A stretch of 64,000 nucleotides of DNA from Caenorhabditis remanei (GCF_010183535.1 NC_071331.1:2232001-2296000); one strand, 5' to 3'; counted from the first letter of the stretch, positions 10,278 through 21,658 are shown. The notes: a model not told the origin generated them from the sequence alone. Program-made: numbers and translations.

Positions 10278-11851
10278 CATGGAATGACTCCCGACTGGCT
10301 CCACAAAATTTACGAATTTATTGGCTTATTTGATAGATTCTACAGAAAAAATGACAAATCTAATAGCTTTTCCGGTGACTGGACCTAATTTTCGAGATTT
10401 TCAGATTTTTAGAAAATCAGTTTTTTTTCAAAATTTTTTTTTCATCATTTTTTTTCTCAATGTTCTCCCATCTGGCGAAAAAAGCAAAAACAAGTAAAAA
10501 ATAGAGAATTTCATAGACTTTTCGATAGGCTATGGAAATTATTTTGGTCATGTTCCTACTTTGACCAGACCCCCGAAAACTGAGAGTCAAAAAAAATAAT
10601 TTTTTTTGTGAAGGCGTTGGACTGTTTTAAAAAGCTTTAAAAAATAGAAGAACTCATGCAAACAAATTTTTCAAAAAAAAATTTGGGGGTAATCGCGAAG
10701 AAAAAAGAAATAAATTTTGTTGAAAATTTCGGTTTTTCAAGATTTTGATGGGTATAGGAAATATGCGATTTCTTCCGTTTAAGCTTTGAAAACGTTGGTA
10801 TATTTAAAGAAATTATTAACCACAAACTTTTAAAACCTGTATCAAAAAGTTTGAATGTTTTCTGATCAGTTTCCAATTCGTAGCAGAGGCTCATAAAATG
10901 CATTCTTTTGAGGTGGTGAAAATTTCAGAAGCTTACAACGTGCTTTAAACGTCAGATAAACGACTGTTGTTTTGAAAACATGCTTAAAATGAAAGATTCA
11001 ACAAATTCGGACACTTTAAACAAAAATTTTAATTTTAATTTTTTTTGAAAATTTCATAAGGGGGGACCACATGAAATTTTCATGAAAAATGAAAATTTTA
11101 AATTTTTGTTTAAAGTGTCCGAATTTGTTGAATCTTTCATTTTAAGCATGTTTTCAAAACAACAGTCGTTAATCTGACGTTTAAAGCACGTTGCAGGCTT
11201 TTGAAATTTTCACCACCTCAAAAGAATGCATTTTTTGAGCCTCTGCTACGAATTGGAAACTGATCAGAAAACATTCAAACTTCTTGATACAGGTTTTAAA
11301 AGTTTGTGGTCATTAATTTCATTAAATATATCAACGTTTTCAAAGCTTAAACAGAAGAAATGACATGTTTCCTATAACCATCAAAATCTTGAAAAACCGA
11401 AATTTTCAACAAAATTTATTTCTTTTTTTTTCGCGATTACCCCCAAATTTTTTTTTGAAAAATTTGTTTGCATGAGTTCTTCTATTTTTTGAAGCTTTTT
11501 AAAACAGTCCAACGACTTCACAGAAAAAATATTTTATTTTGACTCTCAGTTTTCGGGGGTCTGATCAAAGTAGGAACATGACCAAAAAAATTTCCATAGC
11601 CTATCGAAAAGTCTATGAAATTCTCTATTTTTTACTTGTTTTTGCTTTTTTCGCCAGATGGGAGAACATTGAGAAAAAAAATGATGAAAAAAAAATTTTG
11701 AAAAAAAACTGATTTTCTAAAAATCTGAAAATCTCGAAAATTAGGTCCAGTCACCGGAAAAGCTATTAGATTTGTCATTTTTTCTGTAGAATCTATCAAA
11801 TAAGCCAATAAATTCGTAAATTTTGTGGAGCCAGTCGGGAGTCATTCCATG
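10278..11851. mobile_element. 1.57-kb foldback element with TGA target duplication
   Basis: Two arms of about 780 bp pair from catggaatgactcccgactg at the left end to its complement at the right, with a very short centre near 11064. TGA flanks both ends (10275-10277 and 11852-11854). The unoccupied sequence cctgagctgaaat is preserved in the paralogue at about 18990. The family is unassigned and the open frames inside have no domain. Confidence 0.85.
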
Positions 11852-11875
11852 TGAGCTGAAATTCTGTGACACTGA

Positions 11876-11883
11876 TGAAACAG
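11876..11883 (-). promoter_or_regulatory. Orphaned Ruby core, 21U region displaced by foldback
   Basis: Exact core on minus, but only 24 bp separate it from the foldback end at 11851, so the predicted start position falls inside the transposon. No YRNT T lies at spacing 38-40. The intact paralogue is 19015. Confidence 0.75.
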
Positions 11884-12444
11884 GATTTAATATTTCAAAG
11901 TCATAATAAGCTTCATTGCGGGTTTCACAAGCAGTGAATATAAATCAAATATATGACACTCCTTCTTTTAGAAAACCCAAGGAGTAGTACTTCTCAGATT
12001 TTTTCTATATTGTAACGATGTCCTATTTCAAAAAAATTGCCGATTTAGAGGAGCATATCCAAACTTTGGGAACGCAACATAAAGAAAATTAAGAACATTT
12101 CAACCACTATGGTCAAAAGCTTCAGCAGTGGTCAAAAGCTTCAGCAGTGGTCTCAACTGTGACATCGATTTTCAACATGTACATATGCAACGATTTAATA
12201 GAATAGTCGGTTCCGGTTTCAAACAGTAGATTTAAGAAACCGATCTGTTACACTTGGTTAAATCATTATTCGCTTTTGTCAAAATGTGAAAAAAATGCAG
12301 CGAAAAGTTCGATAAACTTCGATGTCTCCAATATTCGATATTTTCACACCTGAATAACACATTAATTTTATGAAATCAGTGTCTAATGCTAGCACTGAAG
12401 ATGCAATAAATTTTAATGTTATTTTCAAAAAGCTCTCTTTGTAG

Positions 12445-12565
12445 ATATCCAACGTGTTTGGTACTTCTAAACCGACGGTTTTTCGGCTCCCCCAATATGC
12501 AAAAAAGCCACCGATCGTGCATATGTATTTCCTTCAAATCCAATGAAGAAGCGAGCTAGTTGCTA
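12445..12565 (+). pseudogene. Orphan 3' exon, degraded copy
   Basis: Aligns to 8431-8547 after the acceptor-like tttgtag, but substitutions and small indels destroy the frame. The tail gaagcgagctagttgctaa is recognisable. Confidence 0.55.
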
Positions 12566-12697
12566 AAAAAATTCGACGCTGCGAACGCATCAATCGCTCA
12601 GACCTCACCTTTCAAAATAAGCTTTTGAAACGGATTTGAACTTTTTGAAATCTAAGAACCCTTGTCGTCAAGTGAGTTAACCCGATTAGAAGATGTT

Positions 12698-12763
12698 CTG
12701 TTTCAAATGCGTAATACATTGTCTTCTTTTTTTTGATTCTGATTTTTTCGGAAATACCATTAA
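12698..12763 (+). ncRNA. Predicted 21U-RNA gene
   Basis: Exact core 12698-12705. TGAT places the T at 12743, spacing 38. Confidence 0.7.
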
Positions 12764-12975
12764 CAAAATCTTACTGTAGTGATCGATAGAGCATCTTCTG
12801 AAACCTGAAACTTTATGTTAAAAGTACGTCTAACAGAGTGAGTTATCTATTATTGTTCTAAATTTTCTCAAAAATTTTTTTCATGAGCTGATTTTGTCGA
12901 TATATTGTATTAAAGTGATCGCTGAGATATTTAGGTAATTCTCCTTGTTAGAAGAGCATTTTTGTATTTGATGGC

Positions 12976-13042
12976 AGTATGCATTATCCAATCATATCAA
13001 ATTTTAATAACTCGTTCCAAAGTAATGTTTGACTTGAAACAG
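12976..13042 (-). ncRNA. Predicted 21U-RNA gene
   Basis: Exact core 13035-13042 on minus. TGAT places the T at 12996, spacing 39. Its paralogue at 28539 carries a mutated core. Confidence 0.7.
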
Positions 13043-13546
13043 TTTTAAATGTTTAAATGACTAATTAGGTCGTATGTTCAATAATATAGGTTGTTTGAAT
13101 CGTACGTTACAACATTCTAGTATCCAGTAAGTAACTAGATCCCTAGATATTCATTGATAGAAACATCAATGAGAAAAAATTGAACGTTTTGGCCATTATT
13201 AAAACACGAAACGGGTATCCACATACTTCTTACAATTCTTTCAGCAAGATCAATATAAATGCTGTGTCACCATGTTTTTAAGAAGCTCTAAGAATGAAAG
13301 CAACAATGCCATCATGCAAGAGATAAATTTTGAAAAAAAATCATATGACTGTGGAATTTTTTAAACCACTTTAAAAAAATTTAATTCACTCCTTCACTCT
13401 GAAAATTAAACGTCAAGAATATTTAATACCTGTATCATGCATTTCCAGTTAAGATTTTGCTCAAGAAATTCAAATATGTAATGTTTCCAAACTTGAATAA
13501 ATGAAAATAACCTTTCTTTGGTGGCTGGAATTTTGTTATTATCAGA

Positions 13547-13690
13547 CTTGTCAAAAATCGGCCCGGCCCGGGCCGGGCCGAGATTTAAAAATGGGTACCC
13601 ATTTTCACAAATTTTTTCTTGAAATTTTTCGAAAAAAAGAGTAAAAATGCTTAAATTATCATACATATTCACATTTTGATTCAATTTTAA
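13547..13690. repeat. GGCCCGGCC-type repeat remnant
   Basis: acttgtcaaaaatcggcccg leads into a GGCCCGGGCC palindrome and an AT-rich tail homologous to 5045-5250. Confidence 0.6.
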
Positions 13691-14017
13691 ATGTTTACTC
13701 GAAAACTATACTTTTTTTCAAAAAAGTTCAAAAAATTTCCAAAAATTCCCAAAAAAAAGTTCAAAAAGATTTAAAAAAAAGTTCAAAAAGATTTCAGGAC
13801 CTTTCTGGATTTCGGGGACACGTGACTGATAACGTCGCGTGATGGTCGGGCAGTGGAATTTTTGATTTTAGCAAGCAGAAAATAGGGATATAGATGTCTG
13901 AATTTAGTGAGAATGAGGGTCCGTTAGGCGGAAAAGAGGGGTGGAGCCTTGAGCACGCAGCTGCTAAGGCCACGCCCCCTTAGGGTGTTTATGCACAGGT
14001 GCGCTAAAAATAAGGGT
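13691..14017. other. Flank downstream of the tRNA-Val gene
   Basis: Low-complexity a/t tracts, then a GC-richer 13790-14000. A run of five A's (14006-14010) reads as a Pol III TTTTT terminator for the minus-strand tRNA. Confidence 0.45.
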
Positions 14018-14089
14018 GATCTCGGGCGGGATCGAACCGCCGACCTTCTGTGTGTTAGACAGATGTGATAACCACTACACCACGAGACC
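14018..14089 (-). tRNA. tRNA-Val (AAC)
   Basis: A full 72-nt cloverleaf on minus. Acceptor GGTCTCG pairs with CGAGATC with one G-U pair. The D-arm holds the A-box. Anticodon stem TCTGT/ACAGA encloses loop CTAACAC with anticodon AAC. T-arm is GGCGG TTCGATC CCGCC. No intron. A TTTTT terminator follows. All expected elements are present, so it is probably functional. Confidence 0.95.
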
Positions 14090-14980
14090 GAAAGAATGAG
14101 GTCGACAGGGAGTGGAAGAGCACGGTAAAAAAGGGGGAGGCTTGGGAGAAAAAAAAGAAAAGAGTGGGTAGGTTCCGGGTGGCTCCAAGCCACTGGCTCA
14201 AGGGTATTATGAGTTGTACTTTCCCCGAAAATAAGAATATCACAAAACACACACTGCCCTAACTCAAAAATTCCCAAAATCCGCAGTTTCTGAACAGAGT
14301 ATATTTTGCAGGGTTCTGACTTTTACTAATTTTTTGGCGGTTTTCCATAAAAGTCCAAAATTTCTGGCGGGCGCCATGGAGTCACAAACAGTCTTATAGG
14401 GCCAGTTTTCATCAATAATATAAATCAGCCCTAAGGCTTCATTTTTGTAGTTGACTACTTTTTTGAAAAATCAATTATTGGAGAGTTATACTTATTTCTA
14501 AAGCTACGACACTGTCAGAGCGTACAGGAGTAGGTCTTGTTGGGACATACCTCGAGGTGTATTAGGGATACCAAAAACTAAAGTTTCGCATTATTTTATC
14601 TGTTTAAGCTGACAGTGAAAATGCAATATTTTTTCTGAAAGAAATATGTTTCGAAAAAGTTATACAATTTGTCCAAAGTGAACATTAACTAATATTTCCA
14701 TCAAATTGGTTTCTTTAAGTTAAAAATCTAGTTCCGATGATTTGTTGATTAATTATATAATTTCCGGATAACTGGTACTTCACAGATTAGAAGAATTGGA
14801 ATAGTTTTAATTATAAAGTAAACTTTTTACTGATAAGTGAAAACAGAAGATAAAACAAAAATCTCTATAACAAATAAGCTCACTTATACATGTTGGTTTC
14901 GCAAGTTCATTTTTGATTATTTAATATTTTCTTTCTTTCATAATTGTCACATGTCTGGTAGCTATTTCATTTCTAAATTG
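14090..14980. other. Intergenic
   Basis: No gene or piRNA core recognised. 14100-14280 is purine-rich flank upstream of the tRNA. The rest is AT-rich and unplaced. Confidence 0.45.
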
Positions 14981-15047
14981 TTATATGTTCACGGAGAAGA
15001 AACACAAACCACAGTTGGTTCCCACTGAAATTCTGTTTCTGAAACAT
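14981..15047 (-). ncRNA. 21U-RNA candidate (ATGTTTCA core)
   Basis: Variant core 15040-15047 on minus. TGTT places the T at 15001, spacing 39. Confidence 0.45.
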
Positions 15048-15216
15048 GTGAAATAAGTGTGGTGAAGAAGCTTAAAACGATTAGCACCAAACAGAAAAAA
15101 ACTTGTATCCTCCATTTCGAAGAACCGTCAAGACATTGTTGAATAGCTCTGAGTCACTGGTTGTTCATTATCTGTTACTTAGAATTTTCAAACATTGTTG
15201 TTAGTGCTAATCAGTA

Positions 15217-15283
15217 CTGTTTCAAGTCTTTATCAAAATCGGTAAAGTACAATTCGACTTAATTATACTGAATTCCAAGGTAA
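15217..15283 (+). ncRNA. Predicted 21U-RNA gene
   Basis: Exact core 15217-15224. TAAT places the T at 15263, spacing 39. Paralogue of the locus at 20333. Confidence 0.7.
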
Positions 15284-15406
15284 TTCAAAATTCTTCTTCC
15301 CATCCAGACAGATGTATCATTTAATTCCTTATTTCTTTATAATTCCTTATTTCCCGGTTTCCTTTTCTCAGGTTTAGTCTCGTGAGGGACTTTATCTGAC
15401 CTCCAG

Positions 15407-16156
15407 CAGTGTGTGCACTCGATATTTTTTTCTCGAGAGATATCTCGAGAGATTCCTCGAGAGATCTCTCGAAATTCTCTCGAAAGATTCTCGAGAGATT
15501 TTTGAGTCTCTCGAAATCTCTCGAGAGATTTCTCGAGAGATCTCTCGAGAGATTTTTGAGAGATTTCGAGAGATTTCGAGAGATAACTCAAAGACTGCTC
15601 CAAAAAGAGCACAGTGCGAATTTCGACTCTGGGACATTGCAAACGGACATTTCGATACCAGACAATTCGAAACCGAACATTTCGAAACCGGTGAAACACG
15701 AATACCTTTTATTTTTGAAAAAAATGTATTAATGTGGTTCCAAGGGTCCGGGATTCGACACCGGCCATAGTATAACATTTTTGCATTCTGTTTTTGGCTT
15801 TTTGGTACAAATCTGACAACCAACGGGTTCGACTGCCAATGGTAAAAATTTTTTTTTGTTTTTTTTTCGTTTTCAGCTTTTTGATACCAATCTGAAGACC
15901 ATAGTTTGATCCCCACTGCGGAAAATGAATAGTTTATTCATTTTTCACCGGTTTCGAAATGTCAGGTTTCGAAAACTAGGAAATAATCTGTCAAAAGATT
16001 GATTTCTCTCGAGAGAAATCTCTCGAGAAATCTCTCGAAAGATCTCTCGAGAAAATCTCGAGAGAAATCTTTCGAAAATCTCTCGAGATATTTTCGAGAG
16101 ATCTTTCGAGAGATTTCTCGAGAGATCTCTCGAGATGCCCTCGAAGACACACACTG
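15407..16156. mobile_element. hAT-like MITE with TCTCGAGAGAT arrays
   Basis: Terminal inverted repeats CAGTGTGTG and CACACACTG are flanked by a perfect 8-bp target duplication ACCTCCAG (15399-15406 and 16157-16164), as expected for hAT. Both subterminal regions are arrays of the self-complementary decamer-like TCTCGAGAGA (about 15433-15590 and 16005-16135). Long reading frames here come only from the repeat and are not genes. Confidence 0.9.
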
Positions 16157-16224
16157 ACCTCCAGTGACATTTTACTGTATATTTAAATAGTTAAATAAAA
16201 TATCAAATATCAAATTTCCCTCCC

Positions 16225-16345
16225 TGAAGACCTCTTTTCCTGATGAAGAATAAGAAGTTGAGCCCCCGTCTCCATCCCGAACAGCTGCCCATTTTCATTT
16301 CTGTGAGCCAGTTGGTTCACAACTTGCGCATGTGAAAAAGGAACG
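16225..16345 (-). pseudogene. Unidentified gene fragment, copy 1
   Basis: The minus-strand frame AQVVNQLAHRNENGQLFGME through TGAQLLILHQEKRSSGRE stays open and is well matched in the copy at 20435-20552, with mostly single-residue changes. This suggests coding ancestry. The family is not recognised, and conserved non-coding DNA is an alternative. Confidence 0.3.
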
Positions 16346-16513
16346 ACGGATCAACTAGTAGGAATTTGAAAGAAAAGGGAAATGAGGGCTTTTGAAATAA
16401 AATATGGAGATAGAAAAGCTTTTAAAAGAACTCTCTGAATAAAGAAACGTTTGTTCTTTCAAAATGTGGAATATATTCAGGGAACCAGAAACAGGAATAA
16501 TATTAGAAAAATA

Positions 16514-16579
16514 ATGTTTCAAATTGTGTTGAGATGAGAAAAAAAGTTATCACAGTAATAAATACACGCTTTAATAAAA
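16514..16579 (+). ncRNA. 21U-RNA candidate (ATGTTTCA core)
   Basis: Variant core 16514-16521. TAAT places the T at 16559, spacing 38. Paralogue of 20660. Confidence 0.45.
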
Positions 16580-16742
16580 AAAATGTGGTAAAATTCTGCT
16601 TAAACACAGTTTCTGAAATGTTTCTGAAATTCTGAATTTATAAAACCACGTTCTTTCATTCTGGACTGTTAAACACTACTGCTTCATTCTCAACACATTA
16701 GCTTTTCTCATTTTAGAAAAAACAATTTGTTTTTCCCATCGG

Positions 16743-16810
16743 TATGCATTCGCCAAACTCTAATTGAAATTTTCCAGTATTAATGTATTCATGGTACACT
16801 TTTGAAACAG
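16743..16810 (-). ncRNA. Predicted 21U-RNA gene
   Basis: Exact core 16803-16810 on minus. CAAT places the T at 16763, spacing 40. Confidence 0.7.
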
Positions 16811-17225
16811 CGGAAATAAACATGTTCTTCTTATTTTGCAAACAATTTTTTAGGTACCTGTGCAACATATAATTTTGAAATCGATATGGGAAATTGGGTC
16901 AGAGAAACCCACAAGTTTTGAATTTGTATTTATTAGAAAAGTTAATCCAAGGATCAGATTATTAAGTTTGTTTATCACTTACTAATGACGTAGTCGTGAA
17001 ACGTCAGAAAAGGATCAGTTCCTATTGGAAATTTAGAGAACACTAATACCGAACTCTAGAAAATCCAGAAACCCCATTAATTTTTTTCAAGACATTACTA
17101 TTTTATTTGCTTTTCAAAACATAAAAATATTTTGTCAATTGAACAATGTTCAGTCAATTTTAAATCTTATAGTATGTCGAAACAAATTAAATTTTGTGAA
17201 GCTTCTAGTAGATTAATGGATTTCA

Positions 17226-17292
17226 CTGTTTCAATCATGGCACTTTTCTATATTTAAGTGGTTTTTTATGATAAGCGAATGTTCCTTCCATT
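17226..17292 (+). ncRNA. Predicted 21U-RNA gene
   Basis: Exact core 17226-17233. TGAT places the T at 17272, spacing 39. Paralogue of the transposon-split locus at 21172. Confidence 0.7.
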
Positions 17293-18230
17293 CACAGATC
17301 AGTGAAGACAAGAATCAACCTTCAGCCCGTTGTTCAAGAAGTTCAGTTTTGAAAACGATTTGTTCTTTCAACCACTGGTTCAACACTTTTTGAATAATTC
17401 AGTTCAATGTCCGTGCGTGCGATGTTTCCTTATCTCCACTAAATACAAAATTTTCTAAACCAACCCATTTCTCCTTCCTAGACCTGTGAACATGTTGAAT
17501 GCACCTGTTAAACATATTCTCTCCTCTTTTTTCAATTCGAAAAATCTGCAACTAGTTTTGTTCGTTCGAAAGTGTCATATGGTCAACATACGTGCTGAAT
17601 AAGAATACCCCATGTGTTTTTGGAATGACAACAGACACACGGATGGACGGAATAAGAGAGGACTTGCTTTTACATATGTACTGTGGCAGATGCGTTAACA
17701 CATGGATTTAAGGGAAAAGAAGAGAATTGGAATTGGTAAATTTTGGTATGAACGGATGAAAAAAAAGAAAAAAAATTGAGAGGCATTTCCGACGATTGCG
17801 GCAAATGCAATTTTCAAAACTTGCTTTTGACGCCGGTTTTTATCATTTTCATTCATTTTCAATATATTTTCTACTGCGCTTGACGCCGGTTTGGAAATGA
17901 AAACCTGCGATGAAAGCAAGTTTAGGAAATTGCTTATCATACAAAATTGTTCAATCTGGTCATTTCGAGCAATGGAACCCAATATCTCATTGTATTTTTC
18001 TAATTTTAGGTAGAAATTTCTCACCACTCCCTTATACGGAATTGTAATTTTACTTTAGTTATCTTTTTTATTGACCCTAAATCATCTTGGTCACTGATTT
18101 ACCCAGATTGAATCGTTTCCATAATTTTATTTTTCTGTACCGGAAGACAAAAAATGAAAGACAAAGTGCTAAATCCCGCTCTTACTTGGTTTCTGTGTAG
18201 TTATGTACTGATAAAAAATGTCAAATAAAA

Positions 18231-18297
18231 CTGTTTCACATGGTGCTGAAAGCAAATGTTACGAGATAATTACCAATGAGGTGGACAAACCGCAAAA
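18231..18297 (+). ncRNA. Predicted 21U-RNA gene
   Basis: Exact core 18231-18238. CAAT places the T at 18277, spacing 39. Confidence 0.7.
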
Positions 18298-18403
18298 TTA
18301 AATTGTACAATCGTAGTAGAAAAATTAAGGATGAGCAAACAATTTAAAAAGTAAATCGTTTGTGATAGCTTCTCTGACCTCAAAACAAGAAAATTGGTTT
18401 ATA

Positions 18404-18470
18404 CTGTTTCAACACAATTTTCAATACAATGAGTTTTGAGCCAGCTTAATGGGTTTGGTTTTCATCTCTT
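18404..18470 (+). ncRNA. Predicted 21U-RNA gene
   Basis: Exact core 18404-18411. TAAT places the T at 18450, spacing 39. The flank is shared with the locus at 25071. Confidence 0.7.
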
Positions 18471-18955
18471 CTTCTAATTGGCTACATTTAAAAAAAACTG
18501 GTGGTAGCATAGTTACAATTTTGATTTAGAAAATGGATCCTCATGAACCATTAAAAATGCCAGAAATACTAAAAACTTGTAGAAACTGGTGAGCGTTTCA
18601 AGAATATCTCGACGTCATTATCAAAAGCAAGACATTGATTGAATAGCCAATTATAACATTAACATAAGTATTACATTCAAAACCGGAAAGAAAAGTTAGC
18701 AGTTTTCATTGTTAAAAGGCACCTGGCAGTACACTCCTTGTAGCTTCACCCGCAGAAAAATTACGCGGTTTCTGAAAGACGATAGTCAGCAGTTTTGAAA
18801 GCCGATTTAATGTATAGGTTATTATTCATCTTTCAAATAAAATATCTTTTTTTTCAATTGAGAAAATAATAGAAATAGAGAAGAAGAGACTCATACCCCA
18901 GAACATTTGCACTACGTAAAAAAGGGTATTGAGTTTTCATTATATAAATCAAAAT

Positions 18956-19022
18956 GAATTAAGGCCATTGTATCGATCATAATTGAAACCTGAGCTGAAA
19001 TATTATGAAACTGATGAAACAG
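18956..19022 (-). ncRNA. Predicted 21U-RNA gene
   Basis: Exact core 19015-19022 on minus. TGAT places the T at 18976, spacing 39. This is the uninterrupted paralogue of the locus split by the foldback at 10278-11851. Confidence 0.72.
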
Positions 19023-19316
19023 GGTTTAATATTTCAAAGTCATAATAAGCTTCATAACTGTTTTCACAAGCATTAAATATAAATCAAATAAATGCCACTC
19101 CTTCTTTTTGAAGAAACCAAGGTATACCTATCATTTTTTTCTATAGTATAACCAGAAGGTGAAACGAGAATTCATTATTATCTATAATTTCTGAAGTATC
19201 ACTAAAAATTGGCTAAGACGGCTGCAAAGTTACGTGATTACTCTCTAGCTCTGAATAACTGAAATATATCATTTTCAATTGAAAAGGCAAAATAAAATGC
19301 TTTTTGGACGGTATAT

Positions 19317-19384
19317 CTGTTTCACAAAAATGAGTTGTTTCCAATTTCAAAGTTCAAGGTTACTACAAAGTTATTCTGATAGAT
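19317..19384 (+). ncRNA. Predicted 21U-RNA gene
   Basis: Exact core 19317-19324. TACT places the T at 19364, spacing 40. Confidence 0.68.
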
Positions 19385-19637
19385 CGTTTTTGGAAAAAAA
19401 GAGACAATTTCCGTTAAATCAACCATTTGGAGTTTTGACGTTTTTCTAACCTATATGAAACTGTCGTAATCTAGCATTTCACCGAAAAAAATCTATTTTT
19501 CTTGACCAAAGTGGTCATCTGCACACCTGCAACCCCATCGTCAAATTCTTCCCTTTTCGTGAATAGAAAGCACCAAACCTCAAATATATCAAATATGTAA
19601 CACACTTTCTGAAAGAGGTTTTCAGAAATTCTTTTGT

Positions 19638-19704
19638 CTGTTTCAAACAACTAATATCAGAAATTGATAAATCGGAGCGGCAGTATACTACAATAGGAGT
19701 ATCG
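19638..19704 (+). ncRNA. Predicted 21U-RNA gene
   Basis: Exact core 19638-19645. CAGT places the T at 19684, spacing 39. Confidence 0.7.
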
Positions 19705-20332
19705 GTACTATCGTAACATCCTACATTTTCTACGAACCATTTCGAACTGTTGGGTGATTTATTTAGCGATATTAAGAGAAATAACAATGAAATGGAGAAA
19801 TCGACAGAATAATCAGTTTTCAAAACAGAAAATAAATACAGTCTCTAAAAACATGCGAAGAGATTGGAAAACATCAAAAATCAGATTATTCTAATGAACT
19901 TGGTAGATCCAATTTTATTTATCATTTACTCTGAACTAACCAGTGTGTATCTTTGACTTGTTCATCTGCACCATTTAGGATCGGATGACTGAAATTTCTC
20001 ATGATGGTCAGTTCTATTTTTAGGCGTGCGCAGGTTCATAAATTCAGTACAAAGCTGTAATAATAAATGTTTGCCTTTTCTTCACTCGACGTACCACAGT
20101 TTTGTTTTATCAATTCTTGGATGAAATAATTCTGGAAAATTAATTTTTCTATTTATGTTTGGATACGTCATCGGTCTTTCTGTTCATATTTTCATTAAAA
20201 AAAGACACACGACAGAAAAAATGTATCCTATTTTTCAAAGAACCGTCAAGACATTGTTGAATAGTTTTGAGTCACTATTGCGTGGTTATTTTTACTTAGA
20301 ATTTTCAAAAGTTGATGATTGTTAATAGCATA

Positions 20333-20397
20333 CTGTTTCAGGTACTTTAATATCGGCAAAGTAAAATTCGACTCAATTGAATTTTCAATTCAAAATT
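20333..20397 (+). ncRNA. Predicted 21U-RNA gene
   Basis: Exact core 20333-20340. The best start is CAAT with T at 20377, spacing 37, one shorter than the rest. Confidence 0.6.
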
Positions 20398-20434
20398 CGT
20401 CGTCCCATCCAGACAGGTATATCTTTTCCCTCCC

Positions 20435-20552
20435 TAAAGACCTCTTTTCCTGATGAAGAATAAGAAGTTGAGCCCCCGTCTCCTTCCCGAACAGCTGATC
20501 ATTTTCATTTCTGTGAGCCAGTTGGCTCACAGCTTGCGCAAGTGAAAAAGGA
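20435..20552 (-). pseudogene. Unidentified gene fragment, copy 2
   Basis: Open minus-strand frame AQAVSQLAHRNENDQLFGKE through TGAQLLILHQEKRSLGRE, matching 16225-16345. Confidence 0.3.
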
Positions 20553-20659
20553 ACGACGGAAAATCTTTCAAATTTGAATGTTTAGGAAACGGAATGTTTG
20601 TTCTTTCAAATTGTGGAATATATTTAGGGAACCAGAAACAGGAATAATATCAAAAAATA

Positions 20660-20725
20660 ATGTTTCAAATTGTGTTGAAATGAGAAAAAATTTTGCCACA
20701 GTAGTTACCGCGGTGCTCCTACTGG
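20660..20725 (+). ncRNA. 21U-RNA candidate (ATGTTTCA core)
   Basis: Variant core 20660-20667. TAGT places the T at 20705, spacing 38. Confidence 0.45.
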
Positions 20726-20753
20726 AAATTTAGATAATTCTAGCACTGAAATA

Positions 20754-20996
20754 TACAGTAGCGAGCATAAGTGAGCACCCTTTCGTACTTTCATATGTAA
20801 TGCTGTTGAATCGTGTCCGTTTTGCATAAACTTTTTTTTTGAAAGAAAGCCAAAATATTCAGCAATAAAAAAATGTGTTTTTTGAAAAATTTCCGTTAGA
20901 AAATAACGGAATTTGAGAAAAAATGGGAATGAAACAATTTTTGAGTGAAAAAAATTTTTAAAAACGAAAGTGTGTTCACTTATGCTCGCTACTGTA
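20754..20996. mobile_element. MITE with CAGTAGCGAGCATAAGTGA ends
   Basis: Perfect inverted ends cagtagcgagcataagtga and its complement, with TA at both sides (Tc1/mariner-like). 243 bp, AT-rich interior, no coding capacity. Absent from the paralogous block near 17050. Confidence 0.85.
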
Positions 20997-21171
20997 GCAA
21001 ATCCAAAAACTCTATAACATTTTTAAGTCAATACTATTTCATTTACTTTTAAAAACTGAAATACTCTGATTAATCGATTTGAAGTCATCTCCCTGAACCT
21101 GTTTGAAAAAAATGTTAGCATTAGGAAACCGATTAAATTTTGTGAAGTTTCTGGTAGAGTAAAGCATTCCA

Positions 21172-21181
21172 CTGTTTCAAT
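21172..21181 (+). promoter_or_regulatory. Ruby core split from its 21U by a hAT-like MITE
   Basis: Exact core at 21172-21179. The 8-bp target GTTTCAAT (21174-21181) is repeated after the element at 21659-21666. This leaves CCGTTTCA at 21657-21664 in front of the original downstream sequence, where CGTT puts a T at 21702, spacing 38. Confidence 0.8.
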
Positions 21182-21658
21182 GGCTCCGCGACAATTCGCA
21201 ACTGCGACATTCCGCAACTGCGACATTTCACAACTCACGTAGGTTACGCAACTGCGACACTTCGCAACTGTTCATTTCGCAACTGCGACATTCCGCAACT
21301 ATGACGTTTCGCAACTGCGACATTTCGCAACTACGACGTTTCGCAACCATAGAACTAGCAATAGTTTGACCTAGTTTTGTCAGAAAAAGGGACAGACAAC
21401 TTTTTCTTCTATTTAGTTGTTTTCAAATATGTTCCTAAACATTTTGGTACACTCAACATTTTTAGCTGACCCAAATATGCGAATTCCCAGTAGTTGCGAA
21501 ACGTCGTGGTTGCGAAATGTCGTAGTTGCGGAATGTCGCAGTTGTGAAATGGCTAGTTGCGAAATGTCGCAGTTGCGAAGTGTCGCAGTTGCGAAGCATA
21601 CGCGAGTTGCGAAATGTCGCAGTTGCGGAATGTCGTAGTTGCGAATTGTCGTGGAGCC
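21182..21658. mobile_element. hAT-like MITE with TTCGCAACTGCGACA arrays
   Basis: Ends GGCTCCGCGACAATTCGCAA and its near-complement lie inside an 8-bp duplication GTTTCAAT. Arrays of a 15-16 bp unit (cgcaactgcgacattt) run in at about 21190-21350, and inverted at 21490-21650. No transposase. It is inserted in a piRNA promoter core. Confidence 0.9.

Larger units (their letters stand above)
11855..13545. repeat. Dispersed piRNA-bearing block, copy near 12-13 kb
   Basis: Diverged copy of the block at 7-9 kb and 27-29 kb, lacking the dioxygenase exon. It contains the degraded orphan 3' exon, the 21U loci at 12698 and 12996, and a shared ccagtaagtaactagat stretch with 28627. Confidence 0.65.
16165..18100. 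repeat. Block paralogous to 20400-22130
   Basis: Long collinear similarity to 20400-22130. Landmarks are ttgagcccccgtctcc, ggaaccagaaacaggaataa, cctgtgaacatgttgaatgc and tcatatggtcaacatacgtg. It carries 21U loci at matching places. No intact gene. Confidence 0.75.

Noticed and set aside
11055..11075. Replication origin or hairpin function at the palindrome centre
   Set aside because: Nothing beyond the symmetry of a foldback transposon supports a specific function.
15392..15916. 174-codon minus-strand open frame and overlapping frames on plus
   Set aside because: Made of CTCGAGAGAT repeats inside a MITE; the Ser/Arg/Glu-rich translation is a repeat artefact open in several frames at once.
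17695..18027. 110-codon minus-strand frame
   Set aside because: Low-complexity, with a poly-Phe run from a T tract. Not conserved as a frame in the paralogous block near 22070, and it has no recognised domain.
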